64,000 nt of DNA, from the NCBI GenBank assembly GCA_958510825.1, contig OY294048.1, forward strand, positions 34,871,026 to 34,935,025, in the 5' to 3' direction. The stretch comes from Brachypterus glaber (taxonomy: Eukaryota > Arthropoda > Insecta > Coleoptera > Kateretidae). The position numbers and the translations under genes are program-made. The notes beneath the pieces were generated by a model, which saw only the letters and a list, made by a program, of their open reading frames with translations, did no database searches and was not told the DNA's origin. This document shows positions 57,928 to 64,000 of this stretch, piece by piece (positions within the stretch are counted from its first letter, which is position 1; the number at the start of each line of letters is the position of its first letter).

Positions 57928-58040
57928 CCAAAGACTCGCATAACAGGCATAGTACATAAGAATTCGATGCCAGGATTGGCTTGATGTGTCGTCATGTATC
58001 TTGTAATGGTTGTTATGTGAGCCTCTGGATAGGCCTTAAG
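57928..58040. mobile_element. MITE family B, diverged copy
   Basis: Contains GACTCGCATAAC, GATGCCAGGATTGGCTTGAT and GCCTCTGGATAGGCCTTAAG, matching parts of 21249-21398. Confidence 0.75.
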
Positions 58041-58677
58041 TTGTAATTGTAGCCTAAAAATTTGACGTTTTCCTTGTGTTCAATATAATTTACGTTTGTA
58101 CAGTATGTAGAATATGCTAATTTAGTGTATGAAGAATAAACCAAAAAAGTACCTTTTTCAATACCAAACAAAATAACATTAGGTATAACCATTTTTTATG
58201 TAACTGTCTCTTCTTTTATTAGGTTTAACGACCGTTAATCATCGTCATAGACAAAAAATATCACAATATTTTATATGTTAAAAGGTACGCGGTATCGCGG
58301 GAATTTAAACTACTATCTTGCATAATTGGACAGACTATTACAGTATTAAAAAAATGAGACTAAAAATATTTACCTTTGTCTATAATGTTCGATTATTTGG
58401 TATATGTTTCGTGTTATTCTAGATTAGTACACAAACCAAATTCAAAGAGTTTCATTTTGACTTACAACAATAAAATATATATTTTTTATTATTAAAAAAT
58501 AGTTTTAACCTATTAAATTTGTCAAAAACCCAGCTGCCTAAACTTTTCAATTTTTATTTTTTTTTAACTGAGCCTCTAGGGCGATCATGGCAAAAAAAAA
58601 CATAAATTACGAAGTATAGTTTTGAAAAAGGCTCTCTCCCATTTAATAATATACCCCACTCATAGTAATCTCCTCCA

Positions 58678-58950
58678 CATGAAAATAACATACGAAGATG
58701 GGCCTTATTAAGATTAGTTCACATGTCCAACCTCTTTGCTTTATCTAAAAGGGTTGCTGAGTTATTAAATAAAAACTGCCTTTTTAGACATATGTTTATA
58801 GGAAATTTTTCTCATATTTTATGATGTAAAAATTATTGACCCTATACACCTGTACATATAAACACTAAATAAAAAAAACCCTAAACATCTTTTACATCTA
58901 TTTCAGGGTTGTTACATTTTAAAAGTTATCTATGAAGACGCATAATAAAT
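58678..58950 (+). promoter_or_regulatory. Duplicated 5' flank of zinc-finger copy 2
   Basis: Counterpart of 50417-50756, shortened by small deletions. Keeps the acceptor (ends 58916) and the overlapping out-of-frame ATG before the real start. Confidence 0.55.
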
Positions 58951-61128
58951 ATGGAAAATATCGAGGAATATATTAAATTAGAACCAGAAAATTTGGAGGA
59001 CCAATTTTATATTAAAGAAAATAATAATACAGTTTTGAATTTAAACTTAAAAGAGTTTTCAGAAGCTGATAATGAAGACTTTGAAGCAGGTAAAGACAAC
59101 TTTAATTATTTCAAAGCTGAAGATGATATTCAACCTAATCTTGAAAAAATAGATGGCTGTTTATATGAACCTAAAATTGATCTGGAAGACAATGTAGTTA
59201 AACATGAAAATGACGAAAATCATGATAAACCAAGTAAAGAATCTTTTACTGACCTGTTATCTCACAAAGTGAGCCATAAGAATATACATTTAGTCTGCTA
59301 TTATTGCAAAAAAGTATTTTTCCGTAAATATGAATTAATAATTCATATTCGTATGCATACCGGCCAAAAAAATTTTATTTGTCCTCATTGCAAATATAAG
59401 TGCAGTAATAAGTACACATTAAAGTGTCATATTCGGACCCACCATGAAGTAAAACAGCATCCATGTCATATTTGCAAACACAGTTTTAACACATCTATGG
59501 ATTTAAAAACACATTTAGCTAATCACCCTCAAAATAAAAAACTGTGTTGTTCATATTGCGATAATACTTTTTTACATAGCGCCCAGCTTGATAAGCATAT
59601 GGCTTTGAAACACCCTATCTGCAATATAAAGCAGAAGCATACCTGTCAATATTGTGGGGTACAATTTAATTATAAAACAACTCTTGATCATCATATTAAT
59701 ATACATTTCCAAGAAAACAAAAATTTAGAAAATTCATTAAAATATAATGATAAAAATGACATATTTAATATTCCCCGGATTATAAAAACTGATAACATAA
59801 AAACAAATATCGATGATGAAAATATTCAACAAGAAATAAATACGAATTTAGATGCAATAGTTCAGTGTGGTAATAAGGAAGAGGAAAAAAAACAATATTG
59901 TAGTGTTTGTAGAGAATCATTTGATAGCTTCTCAGATTTATTATTGCACAAGTTACAAGTAATCCGTCACACAAAGTACGTTAAACAAAATCGTATACGG
60001 TTAAAACATAGAGTTAAAGTTTCCTGTAATATTTGCGAAAAAACGTTTTCCTCAAATCTAAAATTATCTAAACATTTTTGCACTCTTCCTAAAAATGGAT
60101 TATTTTCTTGTTCGCAATGTGAAAAAACATATCGAAACAAACACAGTTTAAGAAAACATAGCGCTTGTCATAGCGATCAAAAAAATGTATGCACTTATTG
60201 CCAGAAGACTTTTAGTGATAAAGGGTGTCTGCTTCGTCATTTGCGAATACATACAGGTGAGAGACCCTATCAGTGTTCTTTTTGCCAAAAGCGATTTATT
60301 ACAAATTCCGCAATGAAAACACATATAAAATCTCACACCGGAGAAAGATCCTTTGCCTGCGAGTACTGCGAGAAAAGATTTCTCATCAAAAGAAATTTAA
60401 ACGAACATATTAACAGACACCTACGAAATAAGCAGTTTGCTTGTTTGTATTGTCCAAAATTTTTTGTTAGCAATGCCGATCTTGAAAGCCACACACGAAG
60501 AATGCATTTAGGGAAGTTATGTTGCCTTATTTGCAATAACACTTTTCCTACAAGGTTTAATTTATTCTCTCATAAAAGGTTACATCACGCCCCTCATTCG
60601 TTACTAAATCCCGATTCTAAAGGAAAACCATATGGGTGTCCCTGTGGCAAATAGTTTGCTACTTACTTTAAAATAAGAAGACATTTTCACTATCACACTA
60701 AAAAGCATCAATGTACTCTTTGTGATAGGATATATGCCTCGAAACGTAATCTTGAGATACATATCCGTATTCATAGCGGCGTGAGGCCATATGTTTGCGA
60801 GTACTGCGATGAAAAATTCTATACACTGATGAGTTTTTATTCACACAGTAAAAGTCACAAAAACAAAGCGCTCCCTTGTGATATTTGTGGGAAGAACTTT
60901 TCGTCTCAATCATCTTTAAGGGAACACAGGAAAGAACACACAAGAAAATGTTCCTATTGTGGTAAAGAATTTGCCACGGTAAGCTCTTTGGAGAGACATA
61001 TTCGAGATCACACAGGACAAAAATTAAAATGTACATACTGTAAGAAAAAGTTCGCGTCAAAAAAGTTATACGACGCTCACATTTTAATTCATATTAATGA
61101 TTTGGGCGTTGAATTAAAACAAGAATAG
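58951..61128 (+). pseudogene. C2H2 zinc-finger protein, copy 2, with one in-frame stop
   Basis: Paralogue of the gene at 50757. The frame is open for 726 codons except TAG at 60652-60654, where copy 1 has TGG (Trp). Without it the protein would have about 19 fingers, including two that copy 1 has lost (YVCEYCDEKFYT and FACLYCPKFFVSNADLESH). As read, the product stops after 567 residues and keeps about 13 fingers. The 5' flank back to about 58678 is also duplicated, with the same TCTATTTCAG acceptor and upstream ATG. Downstream of the stop, codons and Cys/His spacing stay intact. That points to a very recent mutation, a sequencing error, a working truncated allele, or readthrough. Confidence 0.85.
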
Positions 61129-61136
61129 ATAATTAA

Positions 61137-62039
61137 AATTTACTCCTACTAAAGTTTATTTTTTTAAGGTATAGTTATTTTAAATTTGCCGCTAAATATT
61201 TCACAAAGTCCGATTTACACTGAAGCATGTGGCTTGTTTTGAATGACAACATAATCAAAATTTATAATTTTTGTTTACTTACTTTGTTTTGATGATGTTT
61301 TGATGTAAGAAAAGACAATTGATAAAGCTGTCGCTAAAAACACTTTTGTATTCCTGTAGAAACAAAATTTGCTTATAAAATCGCTTTTATTCCAATAATA
61401 TAGAGGAATAAATTATTATTTTGTTCTCGTTAATGGCACGTCAACTTTTTACGGTCTTGTGAATTGGGCCTAGCCATTTCGCTTACGACGCATGCTTATC
61501 TTACGTTGCTATGGTAATTTCGAGATTGTTTACAAGCGGGAAGGTTTAAAATAACTATACCTTAAAAAATAAACTTTAGGAGAGAAAAAAATATTATTGC
61601 TATAGGTAAAGAAATTGATTGCACAGTCTAAAAACATCATAAATAATGGTATGTTCTAAAGCTAAAAAAAAAAAAATAATTAGACATTATCTCAAAAAAA
61701 AAAAAAACAAGCTGATCGAGAAAAACGAAGCAAGGTTCCGAAAACAGCGTATCAAATAGGTCTAGAGTAAACTAAAATAGTTTCGGCAAATTTTTGAGTG
61801 TAGAGCAGTGTGATAAGTTTAGAAACTTGATAAATTTTATTATTTAAATCTAAATCTTTGCGATATCAGATTTGACATTAAATTTTTACGTTAAATTTTA
61901 ATGCCTTATTATTATGTAAATGTCTGGTTTGAGATAATATTATTAATTTTTATGAAATTCGCATTTGAAGACTTTAACAGAAACCTACTTTTTTGCGGTA
62001 GCGTCATTTCAAAATAAAATTAACATATTTTAAGATTTT
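61137..62039. other. Downstream of zinc-finger copy 2, nothing recognised
   Basis: AT-rich, with poly-A runs near 61670 and 61695. No ORF of note. Confidence 0.45.
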
Positions 62040-62290
62040 TTTAAAATTGTATTTTTAATAGAAAATTAATGTTTTTAGTAAAACAAATTATTGTACAATA
62101 AAGAAAAAATATATAGGTATTTTTTTTTTAATTTTGGCACCTGCTCAAAAACAAAAAGGAATAAAAACAATCTGAGGGAAATTGTAGATAATTAGGTCCA
62201 TATTAACTTGTAAAAATTTAATTGATATCTTTGGTATAAAAGCCACAAATTGAGTGTTACCGTGAAACACCGTGTACGAGACCGTGTATA
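62040..62290. repeat. Dispersed repeat shared with 50036-50320
   Basis: Second copy; ends CACCGTGTACGAGACCGTGTA. Confidence 0.6.
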
Positions 62291-62303
62291 TTATCCTTCT
62301 TAG

Positions 62304-62406
62304 CAGAAACGCGACAAAATCAGATAGCAATACAGTCGGTTTTTATACAAGCGGTCACAGAAATATCAACTGTATAGTATTGCTATCTGCTTTTGCCGCG
62401 TTTCTG
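62304..62406. mobile_element. 103-bp palindromic MITE
   Basis: CAGAAACGCGACAAAATCAG at the left and inverse at the right; a good AGATAGCAATACAGT pair continues inward. Confidence 0.82.
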
Positions 62407-62539
62407 GAATATTTTTGTGTGCTAAATCATAAATTAACAAATGGGACATCATTATTTCCAAACATGTAATAGCGATTTGCAGTAGTTCTTTTTTTCAAAA
62501 AATAACACCGGCGAACAAAAAAAAAATCTCGAGTGCGGC

Positions 62540-62950
62540 AGACCAGACTAGTCAATTCTTACGTATTTTGGGTCGCTGAATCTGAATCCGAGGTCAGAAT
62601 TTTGAAGTTAGCGTTTAAAGTGGCGGATCCAATATGGCGGATTAGATTTTCCGAGAAACTTTAAAAAATCTAATCCGCCATTTTGAATTTTGGAAAACTG
62701 GCACCGGATTCGTAATCAGCGACCCCAAAACCCTCCAAGTGCCAAGTTTCAAGCAAATCCAAGCAACTTTTAAAAATCTAATCGGCCATATTGGATCCGC
62801 CATTTTGAATTTTGGAAAACTGGTACCAGATTCGTAATAAGCGACCCCAAATACCCCCGAGTAGCAAGTTTCAAGCGAATCGGATCAGTTTTTAAAAATC
62901 TGCCATTTTTGGTCCGCCATATTGGATCCGCCATTTTGAACTTCTAGCAT
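62540..62950. repeat. Irregular repeats of a GGCGGATCCAATATGG motif
   Basis: Repeated ATCCGCCATTTTGAATTTTG and GATTCGTAATMAGCGACCCC phrases, roughly 130 bp apart, partly inverted. Typical of dispersed insect repeats; class unknown. Confidence 0.7.
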
Positions 62951-63141
62951 ATAGTCAATTGTTATGTAATTTAAACTTTTGCATCTGAATCCACTGTAAG
63001 AATTTTGAAACTAACTCGCGTTTTTTCATTACAGCACTAAATTTACCAAAAAACTATGTTTTTTGAGGTTAGAAAAAAAAAATGAACGCTAACTTTTAAA
63101 TTCTGACTTTGGATTCAGTGGATACGTGAGAAATTTGTATA

Positions 63142-63288
63142 TGTGACCCTGCACAAAGGAACCCAGTTAGTGTGTCAATTTTTTTTCCGGATTCTTATGT
63201 AAAATACTTCTCTACATAAGAATCCGAAAAAAAAGAAACACGTAAATTTGACACACTAACTGGGTTTCCTTGTGCAGGGTCACATTTA
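63142..63288. mobile_element. 147-bp palindromic MITE
   Basis: TGTGACCCTGCACAAAGGAA and its inverse around a centre at CTCTACATAAG. Arms nearly perfect. Confidence 0.85.
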
Positions 63289-63923
63289 CCAGGTGAGTTT
63301 CAGTCCATGGACATCCCCTAATTAGGGGATTTGTTTTCACTCCAATCAAATCAATTTTTTATGGCTTATATTTTTTAACAAGGGCTACAAAATAGCGTAT
63401 TTTTTTTAACTTCCGGTTTCGCCGGAAACTAAGGTAGTTTAATTTTTTATAATGACACCCCCTGTATATTATGATATTTTTAAATTCAAAATAAAATTTG
63501 AATGTAAATTTGTTTATGGAAACCCAAATGCAAAAATACACAGGTGGTGTCATTAAAAAAAATAATTTAACTGAGTTTCCGACGAAACCGAAAGTGCAAA
63601 TAAATTATTTTGTATGCCATTTTGTAGCCATTGTTAAAAAATATAAGCTATAAAAAAATTTCTTTGATCGGATTGAAAACAACCAAGTATTACGTAACGC
63701 AAATTGTACCAAAATTCATACACTTCATACCCCGGTTCTCGCGTTATTATATAATAGGGGGTGTGTTAGGGGAGGTAGCCAAAATATGAAATCTCTATAG
63801 CCTTGAATAACGCGAGAACCGAGGTATCAAGTGTATGAATTTTGGTACATTTTGCGTTACGTAATACTTGAACGTGCCCTTATTTGTAAATTAGGGGGTG
63901 TTCATGGACTGAAACTCACCCGG
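63288..63923. mobile_element. Long-TIR element interrupted by family A MITE
   Basis: GGTGAGTTTCAGTCCATGGA at 63292 is inverted at 63901-63920, and further arm pairs extend to the centre near 63450 (AACTTCCGGTTTCGCCGG against CCGACGAAACCG). Confidence 0.82.
63684..63870. mobile_element. Palindromic MITE family A, nested
   Basis: CAAGTATTACGTAACGC and inverse. It sits inside the right arm of the element at 63288-63923, so it arrived later. Confidence 0.88.
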
Positions 63924-64000
63924 TATATATAATTTTTAATCTTTCATTGTAAAAATGGTTTTTGAATAAAGCTAAATTAAATATTGTGAGATTCATGTAT

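Overview
The window looks like nuclear DNA of an insect. It is very AT-rich, has spliced genes with small exons and GT-AG introns, and is crowded with transposons. Beetle-like is my best guess from the repeat style, but that is inference. There is one 200-base N gap (45961-46160).

Three conserved animal genes can be rebuilt exon by exon, with every junction in phase. (1) A RhoGAP of the ARHGAP19 type lies on the minus strand (start 19057, last certain coding base 1894; five exons). Its second intron holds about 8.6 kb of nested transposons. (2) YJU2B (CCDC130), a CWC16-family spliceosome-associated protein, is on the minus strand (28272 to 21802; three exons, 319 aa). (3) TMEM39, a multi-pass ER membrane protein, is on the plus strand (28882 to 42926; six exons, 443 aa). 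YJU2B and TMEM39 are head to head, with 609 bp between start codons. A tandem pair of C2H2 zinc-finger genes follows at 50757-52886 and 58951-61128. The second copy is open for 726 codons except for one in-frame TAG.

Most of the rest is mobile DNA. The most informative element is a DIRS-type tyrosine-recombinase retrotransposon (9217-15480). Its terminal inverted repeats and internal complementary region are intact enough to place both ends, but its genes are broken. Its left end, with 104 bp of outside flank, is tandemly duplicated as a 1,106-bp unit. Its gag gene appears to be split by an intron packed with a 150-bp minisatellite of small palindromes. Other items are non-LTR retrotransposon remnants (15.9-17.6, 22.4-23.8, 29.7-32.8, 53.5-54.6, 55.3-56.5 and 57.4-57.8 kb), a dead Tc1-like element (34251-35298), and many long-inverted-repeat or foldback elements. 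Several of these have clear target-site duplications: a Mutator-like 10 bp, two perfect hAT-like 8 bp, one TTAA, and one TTA. One palindromic element (43325-43627) carries a tRNA-Lys-like Pol III promoter.

Region by region: 0-19.1 kb is the ARHGAP19 gene plus intronic transposons; 19.1-21.4 kb is intergenic with a 1.6-kb foldback; 21.8-28.3 kb is YJU2B; 28.3-28.9 kb is a shared promoter; 28.9-42.9 kb is TMEM39; 43-50.4 kb is a gene-free repeat field; 50.7-61.1 kb is the zinc-finger pair with a LINE graveyard between; 61.1-64 kb is repeats. The three conserved genes share no obvious pathway.
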